DNA of 64,000 nt. Source: Pirellulaceae bacterium. Lineage in GTDB: Bacteria > Planctomycetota > Planctomycetia > Pirellulales > Pirellulaceae. This document shows, piece after piece, positions 17,005 through 25,091 of this stretch. Position numbers and translations under genes: made by a program. Every line of letters starts with the position of its first letter. The stretch's first letter is position 1. The stretch is taken from NCBI GenBank assembly GCA_023382975.1, contig JAHDXO010000034.1, forward strand, positions 54,008 through 118,007, in the 5' to 3' direction. A model generated the notes under the pieces. It ran no database searches, was not told where the DNA came from, and saw nothing but the letters and a program-made list of their open reading frames with translations.

Positions 17005-18357
17005 ATGCAACGACGGGGATTCTTGAAAGCGGGGGTTGCGGGGCTGGCATCTCTGGCGGCCATGCGGGGGCGGCTGTATGCGGCGGGCGCGGACCAGGCG
17101 TTGCGGGTCGGACTGATCGGCTGCGGCTGGTACGGCAAGACGGACCTGTTCCATTTGATCCAGGTCGAGCCGGTCGAGGTCGTCGGCTTGTGCGACGTCG
17201 ACCGCCAGATGGTGGACGAAGCGGCGGAGCTGGTTTCGCAGCGGCAGGTGTCCAAGAAGCGGCCGGCGACCTACGGCGATTACCGGAAACTGCTGGCCGA
17301 CCAGAAGCCGGATATCGTGCTGATCGGCACTCCGGACCATTGGCACTGTCTGCCGATGGTCGAAGCCTGCAAGGCGGGCGCCGACGTCTACGTTCAGAAG
17401 CCGATCAGTTGGGACGTCGTCGAAGGCCAGGCGATGGTGGCCGCGGCGCGGAAGTACCGGCGCACCGCCCAGGTCGGGCTGCAGCGGCGCAGCACCCCGC
17501 ATCTGCTCGAGGCGCGGGACCGCTTCATCCGATCCGGGAAACTCGGCAAGATCGCCTACGTGGACATCCACAGCTACTACGGGGCTCCGGGCGAATTCCC
17601 GGCGGTTCAGGCGCCGCCGGACCATCTCGATTGGGAGATGTTCGTCGGGCCGGCCACATGGCGCGACTACAACCCGGGGCTCCATCCGCGCCGCTGGCGG
17701 GCAGCCCGCGAGTTCAGCAACGGCCAGACGGGCGATCTGTGCGTCCACTTGCTCGACGCGGTTCGCTACTTCCTGGATCTTGGCTGGCCACGGCAGATCG
17801 CGGCCAGCGGCGGCATTCTGCAGCGCCGCCCCGACACCAACGTCAACACCCACGACACGCAGACCGCGCTGTTCGATTACGGCGATGTTCAGCTCGTCTG
17901 GACCCAGCGGAACTGGGGCCAGAATCCCGACCCCGACTACCCCTGGGGCGCGACGCTGTACGGCGACAAAGGCACGCTGAAGATCAGCGTCTGGTCGTAC
18001 GATTTCATTCCCAAGGGCAGCGGGACGCCCGAACGGGGCGAGGCGCTCGACGAACGCGAGAAGTACCCCGAGGACGTGGAGCACAAAGCGACCGAGTGGT
18101 TTGCCGCAGCGGCCACGCGCCAGCACATGCGGGATTTCCTGGCGGCGCGCCGCGACGGCAAGTTGCCGGTGGCGGACATCGAGCAGGGGCACATCTCGTC
18201 GGCCTGCTGCATTCTCGCGAACCTGTCGATGGAACTGGGGCGCGGTCTCCGCTGGGACAGCCAAGCCGGCCGCATCATCGGCGACGACGAAGCCAACAGT
18301 CTGCTGGCACGCAAGTACCGAGGCGACTGGCAACACCCGACGCCGGAAAACGTGTAG
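17005..18357 (+). CDS. Gfo/Idh/MocA-family oxidoreductase, exported
   Basis: A 450-aa protein. It begins MQRRGFLKAGVAGLASLAAM, a twin-arginine-like signal, after an AAGGAA ribosome site. The Rossmann domain follows with LRVGLIGCGWYGK (dinucleotide-binding glycines) and the family motif around YVQKPISWDVVEGQAM, where EKP is usual and QKP is seen here. The C-terminal substrate domain covers about 170-430. Members oxidise or reduce sugars and cyclitols with a tightly bound NAD(P). Tat export fits because the cofactor must be inserted before transport. It lies between an exported esterase and a DUF1080 protein, all on the plus strand, pointing to periplasmic sugar processing. Confidence 0.85.
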   Translation: MQRRGFLKAGVAGLASLAAMRGRLYAAGADQALRVGLIGCGWYGKTDLFHLIQVEPVEVVGLCDVDRQMVDEAAELVSQRQVSKKRPATYGDYRKLLADQKPDIVLIGTPDHWHCLPMVEACKAGADVYVQKPISWDVVEGQAMVAAARKYRRTAQVGLQRRSTPHLLEARDRFIRSGKLGKIAYVDIHSYYGAPGEFPAVQAPPDHLDWEMFVGPATWRDYNPGLHPRRWRAAREFSNGQTGDLCVHLLDAVRYFLDLGWPRQIAASGGILQRRPDTNVNTHDTQTALFDYGDVQLVWTQRNWGQNPDPDYPWGATLYGDKGTLKISVWSYDFIPKGSGTPERGEALDEREKYPEDVEHKATEWFAAAATRQHMRDFLAARRDGKLPVADIEQGHISSACCILANLSMELGRGLRWDSQAGRIIGDDEANSLLARKYRGDWQHPTPENV

Positions 18358-18439
18358 ACGATCGGGGCGGCTTCTTCCGCGCGAAGAAACGCTCATTCAA
18401 GTCTTGGATCCCACCGATTCACTCCGAAGGATTGTTGCC

Positions 18440-19930
18440 ATGAGATGCCTTGCTCGACACCTTGCCGTCCTGTCCGCGCTGTCCTCGCTGGCGTTGGCGA
18501 TTTCCACCGCGGGCGCGGCTTCGCCCGAGGCCGCCCCCGACGGTTGGACGCCGTTGTTCGACGGCCGGTCGCTGGACGGTTGGCGCGCCGCCGAGCACCC
18601 CGGTACGTGGCGAGTGGAAGACGGATGCCTGGTTGCCCGGGGCGCACGCAGCCACCTGTTCTACGATGGTCCGGCGAGCCAGCATGACTTCCGCAATTTC
18701 GAACTGGTGGCCGAGGTCCGCACCGAACCGCAGGCGAATTCGGGAATCTACTTCCACACGCAGTACCAGGAGACCGGCTGGCCCGAAAAGGGATACGAAG
18801 TGCAGATCAACAACACGTATTCCGGAGTCGGCAGCTACCGCGAACTGAAACGCACGGGCAGCCTGTACGGCGTCCGGAATATCTACCGGTCGAACGTCCA
18901 GGACGGACCGTGGTTTCGTGTCCGGATCCGCGTCGTGTCAAATCGCATCCGCGTCTGGATCAACGACGATCCGACCGTCGATTATCTGGAGCCCGCCAGC
19001 CCGGTGCGCAAGCCGCGGGATGCGGGGCGCGTGCTTTCGCGCGGCACGTTTGCATTGCAGGGGCACGATCCCGGCAGCGTTGTCGCCTTTCGCCGGATCG
19101 CCGTCCGCATCCTGCCCGAGGATGCCGACCCGCAACTGGCCGACCGGCCGACAACCGACGGCTATGGCGTCGATCCCGATCGGCTTGATCGTCTGGTCGG
19201 CGAGGACATCCCGGTCATCGACTACCACATCCATCTGCGCGGCGGGATGACCGTCGAGAAATCGCTCGAGCGACAAGTCGTGACCGGCATCAACTTGGGT
19301 GTCCTCGAAAACCTTGGCGAAGGCTGGCCGCTGGACACGGACCAGCGGTTGCGCGAGTTCCTGGACGGCGCCAAGAACCGGCCGTTGTTTGTCGGCGTCC
19401 AGGTCAACGACCGCAATTGGCACTTGAAACACGCGCCCGAGTTGCTCAAGCGACTGGACTATGTGCTGGGCGATACGATGATCATGCCGATGCCCGACGA
19501 CAACAGCCCGCCGGTCAAGCTGTGGATTGCCGATCAGTACACGATCGACGATCCCGAAGCATGGATGGATCGCTACGTGCGGCACAACTTGCGAGTCCTG
19601 GCCGAGCCGATCACGATTTTGGCCAACCCGACTTATCTGCCCCCCGCGGTCAAGGATCGGTACGAAGAACTGTGGACCGACGATCGCATGCGGCAGGTGA
19701 TCCAAGCGGCGATTGACAACGGTGTGGCGTTGGAGATCAACGCGACAAGCGGGTTGCCCGGCGACCGGTTCCTCCGCATGGCCAAGCAGAAGGGCGCGAA
19801 GTTCACCTTTGGCACGAACAACTTCGACGACCGCCGCTTCGACCTCAGCCGCTATTTCGACGCCATCGAGCGTTACGGGCTGACCAAGAACGACATGTAC
19901 GTCCCCGTCCAACAACCGCTTGAGAAATGA
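18440..19930 (+). CDS. DUF1080 domain fused to a PHP/amidohydrolase-like domain, exported
   Basis: A 496-aa protein with a signal peptide (about 1-27). Residues 33-225 are a DUF1080/3-keto-disaccharide-hydrolase-type jelly-roll (DGWTPLFDGRSLDGWRA, GIYFHTQYQETGWPEKGYEVQINN). The second half (about 240-490) looks like a metal-dependent hydrolase: it opens with VIDYHIHLRGGM (HxH metal pair), has a central ANPTYLPPAVKDRYEELWTD region and ends with LEINATSGLPGDRFLRMAK and FGTNNFDDRR, as in PHP-type enzymes. The fusion suggests a binding or cleaving domain coupled to a second hydrolase. The ATG at 18440 follows GAAGGA; the much longer open frame upstream overlaps the oxidoreductase and is not real. 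Confidence 0.72.
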   Translation: MRCLARHLAVLSALSSLALAISTAGAASPEAAPDGWTPLFDGRSLDGWRAAEHPGTWRVEDGCLVARGARSHLFYDGPASQHDFRNFELVAEVRTEPQANSGIYFHTQYQETGWPEKGYEVQINNTYSGVGSYRELKRTGSLYGVRNIYRSNVQDGPWFRVRIRVVSNRIRVWINDDPTVDYLEPASPVRKPRDAGRVLSRGTFALQGHDPGSVVAFRRIAVRILPEDADPQLADRPTTDGYGVDPDRLDRLVGEDIPVIDYHIHLRGGMTVEKSLERQVVTGINLGVLENLGEGWPLDTDQRLREFLDGAKNRPLFVGVQVNDRNWHLKHAPELLKRLDYVLGDTMIMPMPDDNSPPVKLWIADQYTIDDPEAWMDRYVRHNLRVLAEPITILANPTYLPPAVKDRYEELWTDDRMRQVIQAAIDNGVALEINATSGLPGDRFLRMAKQKGAKFTFGTNNFDDRRFDLSRYFDAIERYGLTKNDMYVPVQQPLEK

Positions 19931-19977
19931 ACCACGCGAAGCGAAACGTGGCACGTTTCGTCGGGTGGGAAAGGCGG

Positions 19978-20097
19978 TTAGCCCGGATTATTCCCGGGGG
20001 CGCATTGTGGCACAGGCAGCTTGCCTGTGTTCCCCAAATACAGGCTGGCAGCCTGTACTACGGTCCCGCGGAGCACTTCGTGAATAATCCGGGTTAG
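19978..20097. repeat. 120-bp inverted-repeat element in the 507-nt gap before the DUF1559 gene
   Basis: The ends, TTAGCCCGGATTATTC (19978-19993) and GAATAATCCGGGTTAG (20082-20097), are inverted copies with 14 of 16 matches. Inside are two small hairpins, CAGGCAGCTTGCCTG at about 20013 and CAGGCTGGCAGCCTG at about 20041. This is the shape of a short non-coding repeat or miniature mobile element. The rest of the gap (19931-20437) holds no convincing gene; a promoter for the DUF1559 gene is expected at the right end, but none stands out. Confidence 0.6.
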
Positions 20098-20437
20098 CGG
20101 GAAGACCGCGGTACGGACACAGCAGACCGCCGCGCCCCGCTCGCGACCGTGTTCTTGCTACTACCAGAGTAGTTCACGAAGTCCGGTTCCGCGGAAAAAA
20201 TCCACGGCGCGGTGTTCCCGGCAGTATCTAGCCGGGTTATACTGTTCGTCAGCGACGACATCTTCTGTCATTCCAGTCGGATTCGCGGCCTTTCGGCGGA
20301 CTGGGGGCTGACTGGGTGATCGTCGGACTTGCGAGTGTGCCGGCAGGGCGCATCCCCGTTCGCGGTCATGGCCTGTTGGGTCACCTCGTATCACTTCCGT
20401 TCCGATTCATTCGTTTCATGTTTCTTGGGAGGCTCTC

Positions 20438-21559
20438 ATGACGACGCACGCATCTTCTTGCACGAATTGTCCCCGGGGCGTTTCTGCCCAACGACGAGGC
20501 TTCACGCTGGTGGAGCTACTGGTGGTGATTGCCATCATTGGAATCCTTGTCGCCTTGCTGCTGCCGGCTATTCAGGCGGCGCGCGAGGCGGCCAGACGGT
20601 CTCAGTGCAGCAACAACCTGAAACAGATCGGTCTGGCGCTGCACAACTTTCACGATACGTACAAGCACTTCCCGGTTGGGCAACCGGATGACGACTGCAA
20701 CAATTATGCTTGGAGCGCCTACATCCTGCCGTTCGTCGAGCAACAGGCCACATACGACCAACTGCGAGGCGGTGGTGCGGCGATCGTTTACTACGGAGGT
20801 GGTTTGAATGGTCCGTCTCACGGCTCCATCGTGGCGCAAACAGGACAGACGGTGCCCTCATCGAGCGTCAACAACACCGACACGTTCAACTGGTACGCTC
20901 AAGTCGGGAACAACCACGGCAACAGTATTGCCAAGACGTTGATCAACGGGTTTATGTGCCCCAGCGACTATCTGCCCAAGTTCGACAACAATGGCTACGG
21001 CAAGAACAACTATTGCTGCTGTCTGGGTAATGACGAGCCCTGGACGTCTTGCTTGACTCAATTGGGTGCGACTCAGTGGGCGTGGCCTTCCGGATCGGGA
21101 GCGACTGGCGGGACCGCTGGACAAACTGGCCAGACCGGCATGTTTCGGTTGGCGCAGAACAACGACAACCACTACGTTACCCGGTTTTCGGATCTAATCG
21201 ATGGGACGAGCAACATCATCGCGGTGGGCGAGGTAAGCGCCTCGGCCAACGTCGATATCCATATCCTCAACGCTATCTTTCCGATTTGGGCGGGCGGCAA
21301 TAACGATTGGTCAGGACAGTGGCGAATCGGTTCGTGGGCTCGTCTGACCGGTCCGACCTGCTACATCAACAATCGTACGGTGGCCAACGTGGCCAATGGT
21401 CAAAGTTGGTCCGATTTCAGCTACGGCAGTATGCATCCCGGTGGGGCCCAGTTCGTGTTTGCCGACGGCACCGTCAAGTTTCTCTCCGACAACATCGACA
21501 GCACGGTGTACGCTTTTCTGGGGCACATTCGCGACAAGAACCCGATCTCTCCTCCGTAA
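20438..21559 (+). CDS. DUF1559 prepilin-like exported protein
   Basis: A 373-aa member of the large planctomycete DUF1559 family. After about 20 residues comes a type IV prepilin cleavage and methylation motif, RGFTLVELLVVIAIIGILVA, and then a long hydrophobic helix. The family signature AAREAARRSQCSNNLKQIGL follows, and near the C-terminus the H-X9-DG motif is present (MHPGGAQFVFADG). The protein is probably processed by a prepilin peptidase and held in or outside the inner membrane, possibly as a pseudopilin-like fibre subunit; its function is unknown. The small lipoprotein gene 66 nt downstream is its usual partner. The longer asparagine- and glycine-rich middle part differs between paralogues. 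Confidence 0.93.
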   Translation: MTTHASSCTNCPRGVSAQRRGFTLVELLVVIAIIGILVALLLPAIQAAREAARRSQCSNNLKQIGLALHNFHDTYKHFPVGQPDDDCNNYAWSAYILPFVEQQATYDQLRGGGAAIVYYGGGLNGPSHGSIVAQTGQTVPSSSVNNTDTFNWYAQVGNNHGNSIAKTLINGFMCPSDYLPKFDNNGYGKNNYCCCLGNDEPWTSCLTQLGATQWAWPSGSGATGGTAGQTGQTGMFRLAQNNDNHYVTRFSDLIDGTSNIIAVGEVSASANVDIHILNAIFPIWAGGNNDWSGQWRIGSWARLTGPTCYINNRTVANVANGQSWSDFSYGSMHPGGAQFVFADGTVKFLSDNIDSTVYAFLGHIRDKNPISPP

Positions 21560-21625
21560 GCTCGGTACGGATCGCATCGTGTTGACAACGACGGAAATGT
21601 CTCGCTCTGGAAAGGAAAGCTGCTC

Positions 21626-22069
21626 ATGATTACGTTCGCTCGGCAGGCCCTGCGCCTGGGTAAGTTGACCGCGCTGGCTTTGCTCGTATCGCTGTCCGGT
21701 TGCTCGGGTGGCGGCGGGTTTGCGGTCGCGCCGGTTCGTGGCAAGGTGACCTTCGATGGCCAACCGGTCCAAGGAGGCGTGATCACGTTCCGACCGGTCG
21801 CGGCCCAAGCAGATGCTTCCAGGGAGGCGGGCAAACCTGCCTCGGGTGAAGTCGGAAATGACGGGACGTTCGTTCTTTCCACGTACGGCACTCAGGACGG
21901 TGCTGTAGTCGGACGGCACCAGGTGAGCTATACGCCGGTAGCCAAGGGCGCCGAATCGTACGAGGATACGCCCGAGCCCTCGCCTTACATTGGCCTCGTT
22001 CCCGAGTCGGCGGAGGTCGAAGTCAAGAGCGGAGCGAATCAGATCGAGATCAAACTGGTCAAACGGTAG
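21626..22069 (+). CDS. Small planctomycete lipoprotein paired with DUF1559
   Basis: A 147-aa exported lipoprotein. The signal region TALALLVSLSGC ends in a lipobox with the modified cysteine at about residue 27, followed by SGGGGF. The body is a small beta-sandwich of the type VRGKVTFDGQPVQGGVITFRP, seen behind DUF1559 genes in many planctomycetes and related to transthyretin/carboxypeptidase-regulatory-like folds. The ATG at 21626 has a GAAAGGAAAG ribosome site. It probably sits in the membrane beside the DUF1559 product, but its exact role is not known. Confidence 0.85.
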   Translation: MITFARQALRLGKLTALALLVSLSGCSGGGGFAVAPVRGKVTFDGQPVQGGVITFRPVAAQADASREAGKPASGEVGNDGTFVLSTYGTQDGAVVGRHQVSYTPVAKGAESYEDTPEPSPYIGLVPESAEVEVKSGANQIEIKLVKR

Positions 22070-22111
22070 CACCGCGTCGTCGTCGCACAACGCGGTTGGA
22101 TGTATTCCTGC

Positions 22112-22167
22112 TGGAGTTCGCGCTTCAGCGTGTTCTTGTTGGAGTTCACGCTTCAGCGTGTTCTTAT
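22112..22167. repeat. Two tandem 28-bp repeats with internal palindrome
   Basis: Copies at 22112-22139 and 22140-22167 differ at only a few positions. Each contains CACGCTTCAGCGTG or CGCGCTTCAGCGTG, a small hairpin. They lie between the lipoprotein stop codon and the hydrolase start in an otherwise empty 133-nt gap. Function unknown; dispersed intergenic repeats of this kind are common in planctomycetes. Confidence 0.6.
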
Positions 22168-22202
22168 TTCCTGTTCCTTTCATGAATTTCTCAGTAGGGA
22201 AC

Positions 22203-23093
22203 ATGAAAGAAATCAAAGGCACGTGGACCGTGAACTCCAGCGTCCAAATGACTTGCCAGGAATATCCCTTGCCCGGTGCCGACGGCGAGGTTCGGTTCGC
22301 ACGAGCGTGGACGCTTCAGCAAGATGTTCGAGGCGTGGTCGGCATCGTCCACGGACTCGGCGAGCATTCGGGACGTTACCAGGACGTCGCCGAGTTTTTC
22401 GGTCGCAACCGGTATGCCGTCGTCGCCCTGGATTTGGTCGGTCACGGGCGCAGCGGGGGGCCACGCGGTCATGCGTCGGACTACGCGCTGCTGCTGGACG
22501 ATGTCGGCGTGTTGGTCGGTGAACTGCAGCAACGCGGCGACGGGCATCTGCCACGCTTTCTGTATGGCCACAGCCTGGGCGGAAACCTGGTGTTGAATTA
22601 CGCCCTGCGCTGTCGTCCGCAAGTGGCCGGGTTGATCGTCACCAGCCCGTTGCTGCGTCCGGCGGTTCAACTGCCGTGGTGGAAGTTGCTCTTGGGGCAC
22701 GCATTGAACCGTTGCTGGCCGCGAGTGACGTTTGACGCGGGCATCGATCCGACCGACCTTTCCCACGACCCGCAGGCGGTGCAACGCTATCGCGACGACC
22801 CATTGGTGCATCGCCGTGTCTCGGCGCGATTGGGCGTCCAGATGTTGGCGGCCGGACTCTGGGCGTACCGGCACGCCGAAGAATTGAACGTACCGACGCT
22901 CTTGATGCACGGGGCCGCCGATCGAATCACTTCGGCGGAAGCCAGCCGCGAATTCGCAGCACGCGCCGGCTCGATATGTTCGCTGAAGATTTGGCCAGAC
23001 CGGTGTCACGAACTGCACTGGGAGTCGAACCGCGCCGAGGTGCTCGACTTCGTTCTAAACTGGCTGAACAGGTCGATGATCGAGACCTTGTAG
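22203..23093 (+). CDS. Monoacylglycerol-lipase-like alpha/beta hydrolase
   Basis: A 296-aa cytoplasmic hydrolase of the serine aminopeptidase S33/monoglyceride-lipase group. Motifs are the oxyanion GIVHGLGEHSGRY, then VVALDLVGHGRSGGPRGH, the nucleophile in FLYGHSLGGNLVLNYAL (GHSLG), the aspartate in LMHGAADRITSAE and the histidine in RCHELHWE. It likely cleaves monoacylglycerols or lysophospholipids. ATG 22203 gives the normal N-terminus; ATG 22182 is an alternative adding seven residues. The stop codon TAG is the first three bases of an inverted repeat, so the gene end has been set by that repeat. Confidence 0.82.
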   Translation: MKEIKGTWTVNSSVQMTCQEYPLPGADGEVRFARAWTLQQDVRGVVGIVHGLGEHSGRYQDVAEFFGRNRYAVVALDLVGHGRSGGPRGHASDYALLLDDVGVLVGELQQRGDGHLPRFLYGHSLGGNLVLNYALRCRPQVAGLIVTSPLLRPAVQLPWWKLLLGHALNRCWPRVTFDAGIDPTDLSHDPQAVQRYRDDPLVHRRVSARLGVQMLAAGLWAYRHAEELNVPTLLMHGAADRITSAEASREFAARAGSICSLKIWPDRCHELHWESNRAEVLDFVLNWLNRSMIETL

Positions 23094-23152
23094 CCGAATT
23101 CGTGAGAATTCGGATGGAAACCGCAGAATCCGAATTCTCACGAATTCGGCTA
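23091..23152. repeat. Perfect 24-bp inverted repeat of the TAGC(C/T)GAATTC family
   Basis: The arms at 23091-23114 and 23129-23152 are exact reverse complements around a 14-nt loop. The core is GAATTCGTGAGAATTC. It begins on the TAG stop codon of the hydrolase. The same family occurs as two direct copies at 44335-44401. There is no T-run after the stem, so it is not a classical terminator, although it could protect the mRNA end. Confidence 0.75.
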
Positions 23153-23356
23153 CCGTTCTAGCAGCGACAGCACCTCTCAATACGGCAATCAAGTTGCGCA
23201 AATCGCCAATTCTCATTGCCCAGCCTGCCTGGATTTGCCTTTCTCCCATTCCAGGGATTGCGGAAGCGATTTCGACCTCGGATCGGTCTGGCTCTCGGCC
23301 GGGCAAAGCCGTATTTTTCCGCCAGTGCTGTTCCTGGTTCTGCCGATTCGAAGCAA

Positions 23357-24379
23357 ATGCGACCAAGAAACAAAATCTCCTGGGCGATGGATCGTTTGAT
23401 AGCATTCCCAGAGTGCGTGCGGTTCGGCGGCCGATGGCTCGTGCTGTTGGCGTTCGCCTTCGCCAGCGCCGCGTCGGCACAGGATCTTACGGCAGAGCAC
23501 TGGGAGGCCCCCAACGATCAACCTTGGGAAGCGCCTTACTCGGCCATGGCGGAATTGTCGCAACTGGACGAACTCTCGTATGACGCGCAGCCGGATACAT
23601 CGAGGATGACGGCTGTTGACCGATCGGACTGGTTTTGGCACTTTCGTCCCAAAGGATTCGTCTACTCGACGTATTGGGCGAGTGCCGCGGAACCGCGGAT
23701 GGCGACGCATTTCGTCAAGGAGGCCGACCAGGGCTGGTTGCTCGATTCGCATATCGGCGGGCGAGTGGGGATCGTACGATTCGGACCGTCGGACCGCGAC
23801 GAAGGCTGGCAACTGGACGTCCTGGGTGGTGCCAAGCTTCGGCAAGACTGGGAAGACGGATTGGATGTTCTGGCAACCGACTTCCGCTACGACATCCTGA
23901 CGACGTACGGCGTGGACCGGTACCGGTTCAAGTTCGGCTTCTACCATGTCAGCTCGCACGCCGGCGACGAATTCCTGCTGAAGAACGAGGACTTTGACCG
24001 GCTGAACTTCTACCGCGATGTCCTGGTTGCGGGCTTCTCGTACTATCCATTTCCCCAGTTGCGGTTCTACGGCGAGGCGGGTTGGGCCTTCTCCCTTGAA
24101 GTCTCCGAACCGTGGGAATTCCAGTTTGGGATCGATTACGGGCCCGCCTTTCCCACCGGCGTCGCGGGGGCTCCGTTCGCGGCGATCAACGCGCATCTGC
24201 GGGAAGAACTGGATTTCGGCGGCAATCTGGCCTTTCAACTCGGCTGGGCCTGGCGGGGCGAGCAGGCCGATGGCGTGCTGAGAACCGGCCTGTACTACTA
24301 CGATGGCCACAGCCCGCAATTCTCGTTCTACGCCCAGCACGAGCAACAATTGGGCTGGGGACTCTGGTACGACTACTGA
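23357..24379 (+). CDS. DUF1207-like outer-membrane or periplasmic protein
   Basis: A 340-aa exported protein. The signal region RWLVLLAFAFASAASA precedes QDLTAEHWE. The mature part contains GFVYSTYWASAAEPRMATHF, GIVRFGPSDRDEGWQLDVLGGAKLRQD and many alternating hydrophobic strands ending in Tyr or Trp (LRFYGEAGWAFSL, FAFNL-like strands, final GLWYDY), as in planctomycete DUF1207 proteins that are probably beta-rich envelope proteins. ATG 23387 is an alternative start that gives a shorter signal peptide; neither has a strong ribosome site. Function unknown. It stands alone, after a repeat and before a small membrane protein. Confidence 0.7.
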   Translation: MRPRNKISWAMDRLIAFPECVRFGGRWLVLLAFAFASAASAQDLTAEHWEAPNDQPWEAPYSAMAELSQLDELSYDAQPDTSRMTAVDRSDWFWHFRPKGFVYSTYWASAAEPRMATHFVKEADQGWLLDSHIGGRVGIVRFGPSDRDEGWQLDVLGGAKLRQDWEDGLDVLATDFRYDILTTYGVDRYRFKFGFYHVSSHAGDEFLLKNEDFDRLNFYRDVLVAGFSYYPFPQLRFYGEAGWAFSLEVSEPWEFQFGIDYGPAFPTGVAGAPFAAINAHLREELDFGGNLAFQLGWAWRGEQADGVLRTGLYYYDGHSPQFSFYAQHEQQLGWGLWYDY

Positions 24380-24562
24380 TCGCTGAAAATGCGACAGGTT
24401 CCTGACCCATTTTCGGAGAAACGCCTGTACTTCCGGCGAGTTTTCGCGCACAATAAGACCCAGATTCAAGGTTCTCAAAAGTTTTTTTCTCGGAACCCGC
24501 CGTTCGGCGAGTGGCTTTCGGGGCCGCGAATCCACCACTCTAAGTTGGAAGGAAGACAGACT

Positions 24563-24949
24563 ATGTGGCTTCTCGCACAAAACGATGCTGGCGGCGCCAT
24601 CGGTGGCATGCTGGTGATGGTGATTCAACTGGCGATCATCATCGCTGTTTTGGTGGGCGCCTGGAAGATGTTCCAGAAGGCCGGTAAGCCGGGATGGGCG
24701 GCGATCATTCCGATTTACAACATCATCGTGATCCTGGAAATCTGCGGACGCCCACTTTGGTGGATTCTGTTGATGCTCATTCCCTGTGTGAACATCGTGG
24801 TCGCCGTCATCGTGTGGATCGATGTGGCGAAATCCTTCGGAAAGAGCGAGCTTTTCGGGCTCGGTCTGGCGTTTCTCGGGTTCATCTTTATTCCGATCCT
24901 CGGATTCGGAAGTGCTCAGTACGTTGGCCCCGCCGCGGCTGGCCGTTAG
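24563..24949 (+). CDS. DUF5684-like small membrane protein
   Basis: A 128-aa inner-membrane protein with about four hydrophobic stretches (residues 12-35, 47-62, 65-87, 98-115). It matches the DUF5684 pattern GKPGWAAIIPIYNIIVILEICGRP, followed by ILLMLIPCVNIVVAVIVWIDVAKSFGKS. Proteins of this family sometimes sit beside or are fused to signal peptidases; no such gene is adjacent here. The ATG at 24563 follows GGAAGGAAG. Its role is unknown. Confidence 0.78.
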   Translation: MWLLAQNDAGGAIGGMLVMVIQLAIIIAVLVGAWKMFQKAGKPGWAAIIPIYNIIVILEICGRPLWWILLMLIPCVNIVVAVIVWIDVAKSFGKSELFGLGLAFLGFIFIPILGFGSAQYVGPAAAGR

Positions 24950-25091
24950 GCAGCACCGCGAGTTCCTGGAGCCTTCCGGCTGGGGGAAGTTCGGCGGGGT
25001 CGGGAGACCCGCGCCGAGCGCGAGGAAGACCCGCGCAGAACTCGACGCCATCCGGTAGACGATCTTTGGCGGGCCGCCTATCCTGGTGGAC

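Noticed and set aside
23091..23152. 24-bp inverted repeat as a transcription terminator
   Set aside because: The stem is long but not GC-rich at its base and no T-run follows; the same family occurs as direct repeats elsewhere, so it is better called a dispersed repeat.
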